The notes beneath the pieces were generated by a model. It did no database searches, was not told where the DNA came from, and worked only from the letters and a program-made list of their open reading frames with translations. DNA of 64,000 nt, taken from assembly GCA_034663635.1 (NCBI GenBank), contig JAXDJH010000019.1:1-64000 (forward strand). Reading direction: 5' to 3'. This DNA is from JAXDJH01 sp034663635 (GTDB taxonomy: Bacteria > Actinomycetota > CADDZG01 > WHSQ01). Positions 37,328-46,035 of the stretch are shown piece by piece; within the stretch, counting starts at the first letter, position 1, and every line of letters starts with the position of its first letter. Made by a program: the position numbers and the translations under genes.

Positions 37328-39043
37328 CTACTGAACCAGTTTGCTCGTGACCTTGAAAACCTTGCCGTCGTCGCGCGATAGCCCCTGGCAAGAGAACGGG
37401 CTTTGCCGGAAGCACTGGAAACGAGTGCTGGCATTTGTAATAACAAGGACGACGGAGCTGACGGTTCCGCGGCCGAATGCGACGCTCTTTGATCCATCGC
37501 CCGAACGATCGAGCTTGATGGACACGACCTGGAAGGTGTTGTCCTGCTTGAGCACGAGCAAGGTGGCCGCAGGACTGGAAGCCGACGGAGGACCGTCGAC
37601 GGTCACCTTCAGCTTGGCAGAGCTGGACACGCCCGTTCCCGGTTTGTGGGTGATGTAGTTGGCGCTCAAGTGATCGAGTTGGAAGGTTCCGCCGACGGCC
37701 GAGGTCCTCTTGGTCATCGTCGCCTTCCCCGATACGGTCGGGCGGCCGACGAGCGCTAAGTAATCCGCACCCTCCTCATAGAAGGCCTCGGGGATGTAGT
37801 TCACGACGGTGAAGAGAGTGAAGTCGTCGGCGAACTTGAAACCTCGCTCCCCGATCGCACTCTTAACTGCCTCGAGTGAATTCGGGTCGGGATCGGCCGA
37901 CAGCTCGAGGATGCGCCTCAAGAGCGTCCGGTCCTGGACCCCCGCGCTGGGTCCGTAGAGCTCTCCGAGGAAGCGCCAGAACAGAGCGGCGCCGTATTCG
38001 AAACCTTCAGCGCCATAGTCCACCGGGTACCTGGAGTCCGACAGAGCGCTTCTCCCGTAGACGCTGTCGAGGCGGATGTTGAAGTAATTGAGATCGTCAT
38101 AGACCTCGTCTTCCATCCACGCAGCGGAGCCCTCTATCAGCCAGCGATCGTCGTAGAAGTCGTACTCGTTCTGGATGACATGGAACAGCTCGTGTGAGAG
38201 CACATCCGCGATGAAGTCCGGGCCGTCTGCAGACGCCCCCGACGGGATGATCGAAAGGGAGTAGTTGTTATCGGCGACCATATAGACGCTGCCGGTTCTC
38301 TCGGAAGGGACGTAGGCAGGGCCGAAGGTGTCCTCGATATCGGCCACGTAGAGGTCCAATTTCGAATCGGGCCCGCCGTTGGTCGCACCCGTGTCTCCAG
38401 ACGGCGTCGCGAAACCGAAATCCGTCGTTTCCGTGCTCCACGCGAACTCGATATCCGCGGACATTTCCTCGACGTAGTCGGGCACCAGATCCCCATCCGA
38501 ATCGGTCGTCGCCGGCGCGTGCGATCCAGATTCGACCCAGTGGATACAAACGACCAAAGAGCAGAAGACTTTCGAAGGGGTCGACCCATACTTAGGGAAG
38601 GCAGATTCCGGTTCAGTCTTTCCGTCGTCGGGCCGCGTGAAGAAGCTCTGAGCGAGAGATCGCTGTGAGCGAGGCAACGATCGGAACGTGGCGGCGAGAT
38701 CGCGGAGCACCAGAGTCGCTTCGCCCACCGCAGGTGTTCGAACCGGGCCGAAACGCTTTGCCACGGCTTTGGGACGAACGAAAGAGAGAGCCCTTTGAAG
38801 GTTGTACTGAGACTCGGACAGCCGGCCCCGAGCGAGCGCTTTGTCGAGCGAGTCCCTCTGGGAATCGAACGCCGTCCAATCCGACGAGTGGCGCGTCGAG
38901 CTTCCAACCGATGCGTCGTAGTGGTTCTGCGTCCACTTTGCGCGCATGGGTGAGGAGGCTTGTACGGGCACCATGGCAAGTGAGTAGGCGAGCGTTGCCA
39001 CCAGCAGCAATACAGGGATCTTGCGGATCAGTTTCGCCTCCAC
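37328..39043 (-). CDS. Secreted gluzincin-type metalloprotease, MXAN_6640-like
   Basis: A 571-residue protein with a signal peptide (hydrophobic 9-25, ending VQAS). A calcium-type Asp-rich loop (DSDGDLVPDYVEEM) precedes the protease core: H284-E285-x-x-H288 (VLSHELFHVIQNEYD) and E304 in WLIEGSAAWMEDEVY as the third zinc ligand, the layout of the MXAN_6640-type putative metalloproteases. The C-terminal 170 residues are beta-rich with two Cys and probably mediate binding. It is first in the minus-strand block below tRNA-Trp; the start codon is GTG. Confidence 0.78.
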   Translation of the reverse strand: MEAKLIRKIPVLLLVATLAYSLAMVPVQASSPMRAKWTQNHYDASVGSSTRHSSDWTAFDSQRDSLDKALARGRLSESQYNLQRALSFVRPKAVAKRFGPVRTPAVGEATLVLRDLAATFRSLPRSQRSLAQSFFTRPDDGKTEPESAFPKYGSTPSKVFCSLVVCIHWVESGSHAPATTDSDGDLVPDYVEEMSADIEFAWSTETTDFGFATPSGDTGATNGGPDSKLDLYVADIEDTFGPAYVPSERTGSVYMVADNNYSLSIIPSGASADGPDFIADVLSHELFHVIQNEYDFYDDRWLIEGSAAWMEDEVYDDLNYFNIRLDSVYGRSALSDSRYPVDYGAEGFEYGAALFWRFLGELYGPSAGVQDRTLLRRILELSADPDPNSLEAVKSAIGERGFKFADDFTLFTVVNYIPEAFYEEGADYLALVGRPTVSGKATMTKRTSAVGGTFQLDHLSANYITHKPGTGVSSSAKLKVTVDGPPSASSPAATLLVLKQDNTFQVVSIKLDRSGDGSKSVAFGRGTVSSVVLVITNASTRFQCFRQSPFSCQGLSRDDGKVFKVTSKLVQ

Positions 39044-39131
39044 CTCGATCGAATAGCCCCACCCGACCAGTTCGAGGCGTCCGGGTCAATACGTTTGTAC
39101 CGAAACGGACTACGCAGTTAAGGAATGCAAG

Positions 39132-39206
39132 CAGGGCGGGAGGGATTCGAACCCCCGACCACTGGTTTTGGAGACCAGCGCTCTGACCAGACTGAGCTAC
39201 CGCCCT
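39132..39206 (-). tRNA. tRNA-Trp (CCA)
   Basis: The minus strand folds as a complete cloverleaf: acceptor AGGGCGG / CCGCCCT, D arm GCTCAGTCTGGTCAGAGC, anticodon arm CTGGT-CTCCAAA-ACCAG with anticodon CCA, and T arm with GGTTCGAATCC. The discriminator is G and the 3' CCA is not encoded. It lies upstream of secE on the same strand, the usual partner, but separated by five protein genes. Confidence 0.97.
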
Positions 39207-39236
39207 AACGATTTCTCAGGGGCGGAAGTCTACGCG

Positions 39237-39587
39237 TCAAGCGAGGGCGGGACGAGAGCGACGGCTCTTGAGGAGGGCCGCCCCAGCTATCCCAACCGCG
39301 GCTACAGCGAGCCCCCCGGCGTACGCCCGACGGTTGCGGACAACGTGTTGGCGCACGACATCCACAGGTGTCTCAGTCGAAGGGATCGCGACAAGGTTGG
39401 CGACTAGATCCAGAGGCGGCTCGATCACTGCCGACTTGAGTTCGTCAAGGCCGGCCAGCAGAGCGACGTAGTCACCGAGCTCGCCTTTGCAGTCCGCGCA
39501 ATGTGCAACGTGACGGCGAACAGCCAGCCCAACCTCGCCGTCGCGAACGTATGCCGGGAGAGACTCCCGAATCTCAGCGCATTCCAT
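39237..39587 (-). CDS. Zinc-finger anti-sigma factor, membrane-anchored
   Basis: About 116 residues from ATG 39587 (MECAEIRESL); a second ATG lies five codons upstream. The HVAHCADCKGEL motif is the Hx3CxxC zinc site of ZAS anti-sigma domains, with one hydrophobic segment near residue 90 (YAGGLAVAAVGIAGAALL) and a short basic tail. It overlaps the upstream ECF sigma gene by 14 bases, the usual sigma/anti-sigma coupling, so it probably holds that sigma at the membrane. Confidence 0.88.
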   Translation of the reverse strand: MECAEIRESLPAYVRDGEVGLAVRRHVAHCADCKGELGDYVALLAGLDELKSAVIEPPLDLVANLVAIPSTETPVDVVRQHVVRNRRAYAGGLAVAAVGIAGAALLKSRRSRPALA

Positions 39588-40176
39588 CGTTGCTATCTCC
39601 ATAGACCCGATCCTTCAGTTTCTTTCGGCCCCGGTGTACCCGGACCTTCGCTGCCGTCTCTGAGATCCCGAGCTGACCGGCGATCTCCTCGATGCTGAGG
39701 CCATACACGTCTCGTAGAACGACCGCCGCCCGGTAGTGCTCCGGCAACAACGCGAGAGCCGACTCAAGAGCCTTGACCTCGACCTTCGCACCCGCCTCCG
39801 CCTCGACGGAACCGGGAGCGGCCATCTGAGTGAGCACCTCATCGTCGATCCCCGCCTCGTGACTACGCCTCCGGCGCCGCCCCCGATGTTTCGAGAGAGC
39901 AGCATTGCTGGCGACCCTGTACAACCACGTTTCGAAGGCCGCATCCCCGCGAAACCCCTTCAGCCCCCGCCACGCTTTCAGGTAGGCGTCCTGGGTCGCC
40001 TCCTTGGCATCGTCGGGGTCTCCAAGGATCCGGAGACACAGCGTGTAAACGCCCCGGTGCGTCTCTTCCACCAGCTGGGCCCACGCCTGTTCGTCGCCGA
40101 GCTTGCATCGCTCGACCAGATCAGAGCTGACCCGTCCATTGGAATCGGCACTCCGGTGATCATTACGACGCTTCAT
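39574..40176 (-). CDS. ECF-family RNA polymerase sigma factor
   Basis: A 200-residue sigma factor with region 2 (HRGVYTLCLRILGDPDDAKE, then AYLKAWRGLKGF) and region 4 (LPEHYRAAVVLRDVYGLSIE and the helix-turn-helix SETAAKVRVHRGRKKL). There is no region 1.1 or 3. The overlapping zinc-finger gene is its likely antagonist. The regulon is unknown; ECF pairs of this kind usually respond to envelope or redox stress. Confidence 0.93.
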   Translation of the reverse strand: MKRRNDHRSADSNGRVSSDLVERCKLGDEQAWAQLVEETHRGVYTLCLRILGDPDDAKEATQDAYLKAWRGLKGFRGDAAFETWLYRVASNAALSKHRGRRRRRSHEAGIDDEVLTQMAAPGSVEAEAGAKVEVKALESALALLPEHYRAAVVLRDVYGLSIEEIAGQLGISETAAKVRVHRGRKKLKDRVYGDSNDGMR

Positions 40177-40241
40177 GTGGGCTCAGGTTACAGACGAACC
40201 TGAAGAGATTGGGAGCTTAGGGATAACTCGAAGACCTAAGG

Positions 40242-40694
40242 CTAGGAGCTGTCGAAGATCGACTCTAGGCGGGAGAGGAGCTGCGCTTTGTCGAGCTCTT
40301 GCTCGCGGCGCATCCTCAACTGCTCCTTCGTCGAGGCTAGAAGGTCCTCGATCCCGTTGATGAGCTCGTCGGTGTCGAACGGCTTCGTCAAGTACGAGTC
40401 GGCCCCGAGCTTGTAGCCACGGACCCAGTCTGACTCGGACGTTTTGGCGGTGAGAAGCATGATTTTCATCGTGTCCTTGATGCCGGAGGACTTGAGTTCC
40501 TTCAAGACGGTGTAGCCGTCCATCTGCGGCATCATGATGTCGAGGACGAGCACATCAGGTGCGTCCTCCATCATCATGTCGAGGGCCTGCTGCCCATTCT
40601 GGGCGACCCCGACCTTATGACCTTCCTCAACGAGGATGCTGCTGACCAAGGCCCTGATCTCGGCGTTGTCCTCAGCTATGAGGATCCGAGCCAT
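40242..40694 (-). CDS. Stand-alone response regulator receiver protein (first of tandem pair)
   Basis: A 150-residue REC domain with no output domain: acidic pocket E8/D9, phosphoacceptor D52 (LVLDIMMPQMDG), T82 and K104 (LTKPF). The last 35 residues form a charged helix (STKEQLRMRREQELDKAQLL). That helix is conserved in the next protein upstream, showing recent tandem duplication of the whole gene. No kinase is adjacent. Confidence 0.93.
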   Translation of the reverse strand: MARILIAEDNAEIRALVSSILVEEGHKVGVAQNGQQALDMMMEDAPDVLVLDIMMPQMDGYTVLKELKSSGIKDTMKIMLLTAKTSESDWVRGYKLGADSYLTKPFDTDELINGIEDLLASTKEQLRMRREQELDKAQLLSRLESIFDSS

Positions 40695-40728
40695 GCGCCG
40701 CTCCCTTCGCTACTAATTCCGTCCCCGT

Positions 40729-41220
40729 TCATACAACAGGACTTTCACCCGGAGGGGGCGAGCCCGCCTCTACATCGTCAAGTATTGACTCAAGTTGAGA
40801 CAAGAGATGAGCCGTATCCCGCTCTTGCTCACGGTGAACTCTAAGCTCTTCCTTCGTCGAGGCCAACATCGTGTCGACCGTGCTGGCTACCTCTTCAGGC
40901 TCGAATGGCTTGGTCAGAAACTCGTCGGCCCCCATGTCGAACGCCAGGTGGCGGTCGTACTCACTGCCTTTGGCCGTAAGAACGAGGACCTTGGTCGAGT
41001 CGAGGATCTGGTAATCCTGCATCTCCCGGAGGACCGCCAGACCATCCATCTCCGGCATCATGAGATCGAGGACGAGCACCTGGGGTGGGTCCATAACCAT
41101 GGCATCGATGGCGGCGCGGCCATCCTTCGAAGCCGTCACCTCATGGCCGGCGTCGGTAAGCGTGAACACCAGGATCTGCCTGATGTCCGGCTCGTCGTCA
41201 GAGATATGAACTTTGGCCAT
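40729..41220 (-). CDS. Stand-alone response regulator receiver protein (second of tandem pair)
   Basis: A 163-residue REC domain with D9/D10, phosphoacceptor D52 (LVLDLMMPEMDG), T82 and K104 (LTKPF). The C-terminal helix STKEELRVHREQERDTAHLL matches the neighbouring paralogue, then a short Gly/Pro tail follows. It is probably a phosphorelay or diguanylate-type adaptor; the partner is unknown. A 14-bp palindrome lies in its 5' untranslated region. Confidence 0.93.
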   Translation of the reverse strand: MAKVHISDDEPDIRQILVFTLTDAGHEVTASKDGRAAIDAMVMDPPQVLVLDLMMPEMDGLAVLREMQDYQILDSTKVLVLTAKGSEYDRHLAFDMGADEFLTKPFEPEEVASTVDTMLASTKEELRVHREQERDTAHLLSQLESILDDVEAGSPPPGESPVV

Positions 41221-41223
41221 AGC

Positions 41224-41237
41224 GAACGGGCCCGTTC
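41224..41237. repeat. 14-bp perfect palindrome upstream of a receiver gene
   Basis: GAACGGGCCCGTTC begins three bases upstream of the minus-strand ATG at 41220, between a possible Shine-Dalgarno (AAGGA) and the start codon. It may be an operator or a translation-blocking hairpin. The remaining divergent region to 41342 shows a second partial GGAACGGG match but no clear promoter. Confidence 0.5.
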
Positions 41238-41342
41238 CTTCCGGGGGTCTCTTCCAGGGTCCCTACAGTCATCGGGCCGAGTCAAGGGGTTCTTGAGCCG
41301 TGGAAGGGGATAAAGGCCCTGGAACGGGTTTAACCTGGACAC

Positions 41343-41762
41343 ATGATCGATTCCCACCAGCCGCGTTTCGCGCAGGGGGTTCAGTCGGTCCTTCTGGCAC
41401 TCGCCTTCCTGCTCGACCTGCGGATAGTCGTTCCGTTGCTCGCCCTGGTTTTGGGAGCCGCAGCTCTTGGGGGGCCGCGCTTCAACCTCTTCGCCTACCT
41501 CTACCGCGCCCTGCCCATCCCCCGAGGCGAGCCAGAACCCGCCGCCCCTCCGCGCTTCGCGCAGACGCTTGGAACGATCTTCCTGATGACCGGCACGGTC
41601 TTCCTCTTTACGGCCGAGGCCAAGTCGACGTTGTGGTGGGCTCTCGGTTGGGGGCCGGCCTTGCTTGTCACAGTGCTTGCCGGGCTCGCCGCCACGACGG
41701 GGATCTGCGTCGGTTGCGAGGCCTACCTCTGGATGGGCAGGGTCAAAGCATCTCGGGCGTAG
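41343..41762 (+). CDS. DUF4395 family membrane protein
   Basis: A 139-residue protein with an N-terminal RFAQGVQSVLLALAFLLDL segment, about four membrane helices and the terminal GICVGCEAYLWMG with CxxC, as in DUF4395 proteins. These commonly neighbour thioredoxin-like or rhodanese genes. The stop TAG is directly followed by the ATG of the thioredoxin-like gene, so they are co-translated. A membrane redox role is inferred from context. Confidence 0.85.
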   Translation: MIDSHQPRFAQGVQSVLLALAFLLDLRIVVPLLALVLGAAALGGPRFNLFAYLYRALPIPRGEPEPAAPPRFAQTLGTIFLMTGTVFLFTAEAKSTLWWALGWGPALLVTVLAGLAATTGICVGCEAYLWMGRVKASRA

Positions 41763-42167
41763 ATGCTCGATAGGGCCCTCGTCCTCGCCGCGGTAGTCAT
41801 CGGAGTCGGCCTTGCCTACAAGCTGTTCGACGTATTCCGTAAGGGAGGAGCCTCGCCAGAGCGGTTGTCGGTCGACGACCTCGAGCTTGAGTTGATGGCG
41901 GGGTGCTGCGCTTTCGTTGTTTTCACTACTCCCACCTGTCGACCGTGCAAGGCGGTCCTGCGCGTCTTAGAAGGTGCGATCTCGAGGAACCCCGCCCCCA
42001 CGGAGATCAGAACCGTAGATGCGTCGGCTCGTGGCGAGCTCGCCAATCGCTATCACGTTCGCACCGTCCCCACGACGTTCCTGATCACCGCGAGCGGCCA
42101 TGTCGTGAGTAGATGGAAAGACGTCCCGACCGCCGCGGACGTTGATGCCGCGCTAGCGCGTATCTAG
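41763..42167 (+). CDS. Membrane-anchored thioredoxin-fold protein
   Basis: A 134-residue protein with one N-terminal membrane anchor (ALVLAAVVIGVGLAYKLF) and a thioredoxin fold with active site C-R-P-C (FTTPTCRPCKAV) and the cis-Pro loop VRTVPTTFLI. It is probably an outward- or membrane-facing disulfide reductase or oxidase working with the DUF4395 protein. Confidence 0.9.
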   Translation: MLDRALVLAAVVIGVGLAYKLFDVFRKGGASPERLSVDDLELELMAGCCAFVVFTTPTCRPCKAVLRVLEGAISRNPAPTEIRTVDASARGELANRYHVRTVPTTFLITASGHVVSRWKDVPTAADVDAALARI

Positions 42168-42170
42168 GAA

Positions 42171-42446
42171 CTAACCCCCGGCAACCGCGGGGATGATCGA
42201 GATCTTCGCCCCTTCAGGAACATCGGTTTGGAGCCCTTCCAAGAAACGAACGTCCTCGTCGTTGAGATAGATATTGACGAACCGGCGAAGCTCGCCTCCC
42301 TCATCCAGGAGTCGTTCGCGCAGCCCAGGGAAATTAGCTTCGAGATCCTCGATCAATTCGGTCACCTTCGCGCCAGATGCGTTCACCTCGTTCGCACCGT
42401 CCGTTAGCGATCGAAGTTGAGTAGGGATCCTCACCGTGACACTCAT
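42171..42446 (-). CDS. MoaD/ThiS-family sulfur carrier protein
   Basis: A 91-residue ubiquitin-like protein ending in the diagnostic Gly-Gly (IIPAVAGG). Such proteins are adenylated and thiocarboxylated at that Gly-Gly. The ATG overlaps the stop of the threonine synthase-like gene. By analogy with mycobacterial CysO, it may supply sulfur for cysteine synthesis rather than molybdopterin or thiamin; no activating enzyme or Mec peptidase is in view. Confidence 0.9.
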   Translation of the reverse strand: MSVTVRIPTQLRSLTDGANEVNASGAKVTELIEDLEANFPGLRERLLDEGGELRRFVNIYLNDEDVRFLEGLQTDVPEGAKISIIPAVAGG

Positions 42447-43693
42447 CTGTTCTGCACCTCCGCACCTTCGGTTCCAAGCACTCGGTCAACCTCCTCGACA
42501 CGCGGCTCTATCCGGTGGGTCGGCTCGACCGACCCAAGAGCTTCGAGCGTCTTCAGCCCGATGCCCGTTATCAGAGCCACAGTCTCTTCTCCTCGAGCTA
42601 TCGAGCCCTCCTTAACCAATTTCGCAAGAGTGGCGATGGTCACGCCTCCTGCGGTTTCGGTGAAAACGCCCTCGGTTCGGGCAAGAAGTTTCATCCCCTC
42701 GACGACGTCGGACTCGGGAACCCAAGCGATCCGGCCGCCCGTCGCCTTGGCCTCCTTGATGGCGTAGTACCCGTCGGCGGGATCGCCGATCGCGAGGGAC
42801 TTGGCGATAGTTGCGGGCTTCACCGGCTTGACCACTTCCGAACCTGCCTCGAAGGCCCTTGCGACGGGAGAACAACCCTCAGCCTGGGCGCCGTGGATCA
42901 CGGTGGCGGGCGCGTCCTGCAGGAGACCGACTCGATGCAGCTCGCGAAGACCTTTCGCCACTTTCGTCAGGAGGGACCCGGAAGCGATCGGAACGACTAC
43001 CGCGTCCGGGGCGCGGCCCCCGAGTTGCTCGACGATCTCGAACGCGAGCGTCTTCGAACCCTCGGAGTAATAAGGACGGAACCCAACGTTTACGAAAGCC
43101 CAGGACGGCCTCTCCCCCGCCAGCTCCGCGCACAATCTGTTCACTTGGTCGTAGGAGCCGTCGACGGCAACCACTTCGCCCCCATAGATGACGGTGCCTG
43201 CAACCTTGCCGGACTCGAGGTCCGACGGGATGAAGACGACGCTTTTCATGCCCGAGGCCGCTGCATGGGCAGCGACCGCATTGGCGAGATTGCCGGTCGA
43301 CGCGCATGCTGCGACATCACGACCGAATGCACGCGCAACCGAAAGCGCCACAGAGACGACTCGGTCCTTGAACGAATGAGTTGGGTTCCCACCATCGAGT
43401 TTCAACCAGAGCTTGTCGATGCCTATCGCTTCCGCGAGGCGAGGCGCGGGCCGAAGGCGCGTGAATCCCGCGCCTATATCGATGCGGTATTCGGTCGGAT
43501 CCGGAAGGAGAGCTCCATAGCGCCAGATCGAAGGAGGCCCGGCCACGATCGACTCCCATGAGATCTCAGCCGCGATCGCGTCGTAGTCGTAAGCGACCTC
43601 GAGGGGGCCGAAACACATGCTGCACACATGTTCCGGTTCGATCGGATACTCGCGCCCGCATTCCTTGCAGACGAGTGCTCTCACGTACTTCAA
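42443..43693 (-). CDS. thrC: Threonine synthase (PLP-dependent, zinc-ribbon type)
   Basis: About 416 residues from TTG 43693 (KYVRALVCKECGREYP). A zinc-ribbon (CKEC and CSMC) precedes the fold type II PLP domain with the Schiff-base Lys in NPTHSFKDRV and the SGSLL phosphate loop. It makes threonine from phosphohomoserine. The frame is open to 43750, but that would leave four bases to the divergent gpgS start, so I prefer the TTG. The tight coupling with a sulfur carrier raises the alternative of a cysteine synthase-like activity. Confidence 0.85.
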   Translation of the reverse strand: MKYVRALVCKECGREYPIEPEHVCSMCFGPLEVAYDYDAIAAEISWESIVAGPPSIWRYGALLPDPTEYRIDIGAGFTRLRPAPRLAEAIGIDKLWLKLDGGNPTHSFKDRVVSVALSVARAFGRDVAACASTGNLANAVAAHAAASGMKSVVFIPSDLESGKVAGTVIYGGEVVAVDGSYDQVNRLCAELAGERPSWAFVNVGFRPYYSEGSKTLAFEIVEQLGGRAPDAVVVPIASGSLLTKVAKGLRELHRVGLLQDAPATVIHGAQAEGCSPVARAFEAGSEVVKPVKPATIAKSLAIGDPADGYYAIKEAKATGGRIAWVPESDVVEGMKLLARTEGVFTETAGGVTIATLAKLVKEGSIARGEETVALITGIGLKTLEALGSVEPTHRIEPRVEEVDRVLGTEGAEVQNR

Positions 43694-43754
43694 GTGCGCC
43701 CTTTCGTCTAACGACCGGCCGAGCGGTCTCGAGCGGGAGGCTAGGCTCATTCAT

Positions 43755-44720
43755 GTGAAGCACGCCCTGCCCGGCCCGGTTGAGGAATGGTTCTCCCGCC
43801 GAACGCTCGGTCCGACCACATCGTCGCTGGAGGATCTCGTCGAGCTGAAGCGGCGCCGCTCCCAAACCGTCGGCGTGTGCCTGCCGGCCCTCAACGAGGA
43901 AGACACCATAGGGCAGATATGCGAGGTCGTCTCGCGAAACCTGATGCCCGCAGGGCTGGTCGACCGGTTGGTGGTGGTGGACTCGGGCTCCGAGGACTCC
44001 ACTCGCGAGGTGGCTGCATCTGCCAATGCGGAGGTGTATCAGGTCGCAGACCTCTTGAGCGAGGCGGGTCATTCGCCCGGAGGCGGGAAGGGCGACGCCT
44101 TGTGGCGGAGCTTGTCGGTGATGGATACCGACGTGATCGTCTGGATCGATTCCGACACGAAGAACTTCCATGATCGATTCATCACCGAGCTGGTGGCGCC
44201 GCTCTTGCATGACCCCGAACTCAAATTCGCGAAGGCCTTCTACGACAGACCGATCGACAAGGGAGGAACCCTCACGACGGGCGGCGCTCGAGTTACGGAG
44301 ATAGCGCTTCGGCCGTTGCTGCAGTTCTTCTATCCGGAGCTCGCCGGCTTCGTGCAGCCGCTATCGGGGGAGTACGCGATCAGGACCGAGCTCGCGCGGG
44401 CCATTCCTTTCTTCACCGGCTATGCAGTCGAGATCGGCCTATTGATCGACATCTTGGAAGCCGAGGGCCTAGATGCGATGTGCCAGGTCGACCTCGGGAT
44501 GCGAGTGCATCGGAACCGCGATGTTCTTTCGTTGGGGAGAACGTCGTTTCAGGTGATGAAGGCTTTGATCCTTAGAGCCGAGGCGGCGGGGCGCATCAAG
44601 TTGGTAGACGACCTTCCGAGCTCGATGGTTCAGTTCAACTCTTCCGGCAACGGCCCGGTCCCAACGGTGCACGACCTCGACATCGCACAACGGCCGCCGA
44701 TGGTCACTCTTCTTCCGTAG
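43755..44720 (+). CDS. gpgS: Glucosyl-3-phosphoglycerate synthase
   Basis: A 321-residue GT81/GT2-like glycosyltransferase from GTG 43755. It has the PALNEE nucleotide-sugar motif near residue 44, VVVDSGSEDST, the DSD metal motif at 132-134 (WIDSDTK) and the GGARVTEIALRPLL segment. It transfers glucose from NDP-glucose to 3-phosphoglycerate, the first step to glucosylglycerate and, in mycobacteria, methylglucose lipopolysaccharide. The frame stays open to 43617, but that part overlaps thrC. The 3' end overlaps the convergent AI-2E family gene by 17 bases. Confidence 0.92.
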   Translation: MKHALPGPVEEWFSRRTLGPTTSSLEDLVELKRRRSQTVGVCLPALNEEDTIGQICEVVSRNLMPAGLVDRLVVVDSGSEDSTREVAASANAEVYQVADLLSEAGHSPGGGKGDALWRSLSVMDTDVIVWIDSDTKNFHDRFITELVAPLLHDPELKFAKAFYDRPIDKGGTLTTGGARVTEIALRPLLQFFYPELAGFVQPLSGEYAIRTELARAIPFFTGYAVEIGLLIDILEAEGLDAMCQVDLGMRVHRNRDVLSLGRTSFQVMKALILRAEAAGRIKLVDDLPSSMVQFNSSGNGPVPTVHDLDIAQRPPMVTLLP

Positions 44721-45996
44721 TCGCGTCTTCCTGTTCCTCTCCCTGCTCCTCTCCCTGCTCCTCGGCATCTACTCGAGCGCCGACGATCGCTTCAGTCCGT
44801 TCCGGAACAACCGAGGGCGGGGTGGCTCCGGCCGACGATGCGTAGGGCGATGGTTCGGTGCCGAGAACGCGCGTCGTCCAGAGATGACTGAGCAAGAGCT
44901 TCGCAACCGCCACCGTAGGCACCCCAAGCAACACGCCCCAGAAACCACCAACCGCGCCGCCCGCCAGGATCGAGAGCATCACGGTTACCGGATGCAGTTG
45001 GACGGTGCGCTTCATAACGTTGGGCGAGATGAAGTGGTTGTCGATCTGCTGCACTATCAAAGCTACGAGGGCCGCCTTGAGGCCTTGGCCTACTCCATCG
45101 GTGAGCGACCCGACGATGAATCCGAGCCCGCCCCCTATGAAAGGGCCCACTAGAGGGATCAGGTTCGTGAAACCTGCGATGGCGCCGATGATCAGCCAAA
45201 ACCGGAGATCGATGAAGAAGAACCCCAACGACGACATGATCCCGACGATCAACGCAACGAGTAATTGCCCTCGGAAGAACCCCCCAACGGTCTTGCCGAT
45301 CTTGCCTCCGAGATCGGCAAACTCCTCTTTGTGGTCCTCCGGCACAAGATTGAGGATGTCTCTCTGCAGTTGAGGCAGATCGATGAGCAGATAGAGCGCC
45401 AGGATCGGGGCAACGATGAAGATGAAGAGGATCTCCAGCAACGACGAACCGATCTCGGTGATCCGCCCGGCTTGATGGCTGATCCGATCGCGGAAGTCAC
45501 GGGTGACCTCATCGCATTGCGCGTGAGTCGGTGCCTCGGAGGACTGAACCTCATCGGCTCCGAGGAGACATGTGACTTGGGTTGTGTCGAGATCCAGACC
45601 GAGACTGTCGTGCAGGGTGTCGGCCCCGTTCTCGATGGACTTAGCGAGATCGAGCCTGAACTGTGGCCAGTCATCCGCGAATCCGGAGACCTGGGAGCTG
45701 ATGAACGGCGCGACGGCGAGGATCAAGAGAGTCACTCCTCCCAGCACCACCGCATAAGAAAGGACCGTGCCGAGCCCCCGCTTCACGCCTCGCTCTTCCA
45801 ACCTGCTCACGATCGGATTGAGCATGTAGATGATGATCAGAGCGAGAACGAGCGGAGGGAAGATGATCCGGATGCGCGTCAGACCCCAGACGAACACGTA
45901 GGCAAGGATCAAGATGCCGATCGTCGACCACGCGATGGTCCCGGCCCGCCTCATCCTTTCGCTGAGTGGAAGCCGAGGCATCGTCGGGGAACCCAT
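44704..45996 (-). CDS. AI-2E family (PerM/TqsA-type) transporter
   Basis: A 430-residue membrane protein with about seven to eight helices, the family motif block GFTNLIPLVGPFIGGG and the C-terminal core QIDNHFISPNVMKRTVQLHP, PVTVMLSILAGGAVGGFWG. An extracytoplasmic loop of about 75 residues has two Cys. It ends in a Glu/Gln-rich tail with EEQG repeats. The substrate is unknown; family members act in quorum signal export or Na+/H+ exchange. Confidence 0.9.
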   Translation of the reverse strand: MGSPTMPRLPLSERMRRAGTIAWSTIGILILAYVFVWGLTRIRIIFPPLVLALIIIYMLNPIVSRLEERGVKRGLGTVLSYAVVLGGVTLLILAVAPFISSQVSGFADDWPQFRLDLAKSIENGADTLHDSLGLDLDTTQVTCLLGADEVQSSEAPTHAQCDEVTRDFRDRISHQAGRITEIGSSLLEILFIFIVAPILALYLLIDLPQLQRDILNLVPEDHKEEFADLGGKIGKTVGGFFRGQLLVALIVGIMSSLGFFFIDLRFWLIIGAIAGFTNLIPLVGPFIGGGLGFIVGSLTDGVGQGLKAALVALIVQQIDNHFISPNVMKRTVQLHPVTVMLSILAGGAVGGFWGVLLGVPTVAVAKLLLSHLWTTRVLGTEPSPYASSAGATPPSVVPERTEAIVGARVDAEEQGEEQGEEQEDATTEEE

Positions 45997-46035
45997 CGTC
46001 CGAGTATGCCCCGATGAAGTGCCCGTCGAACGGAC

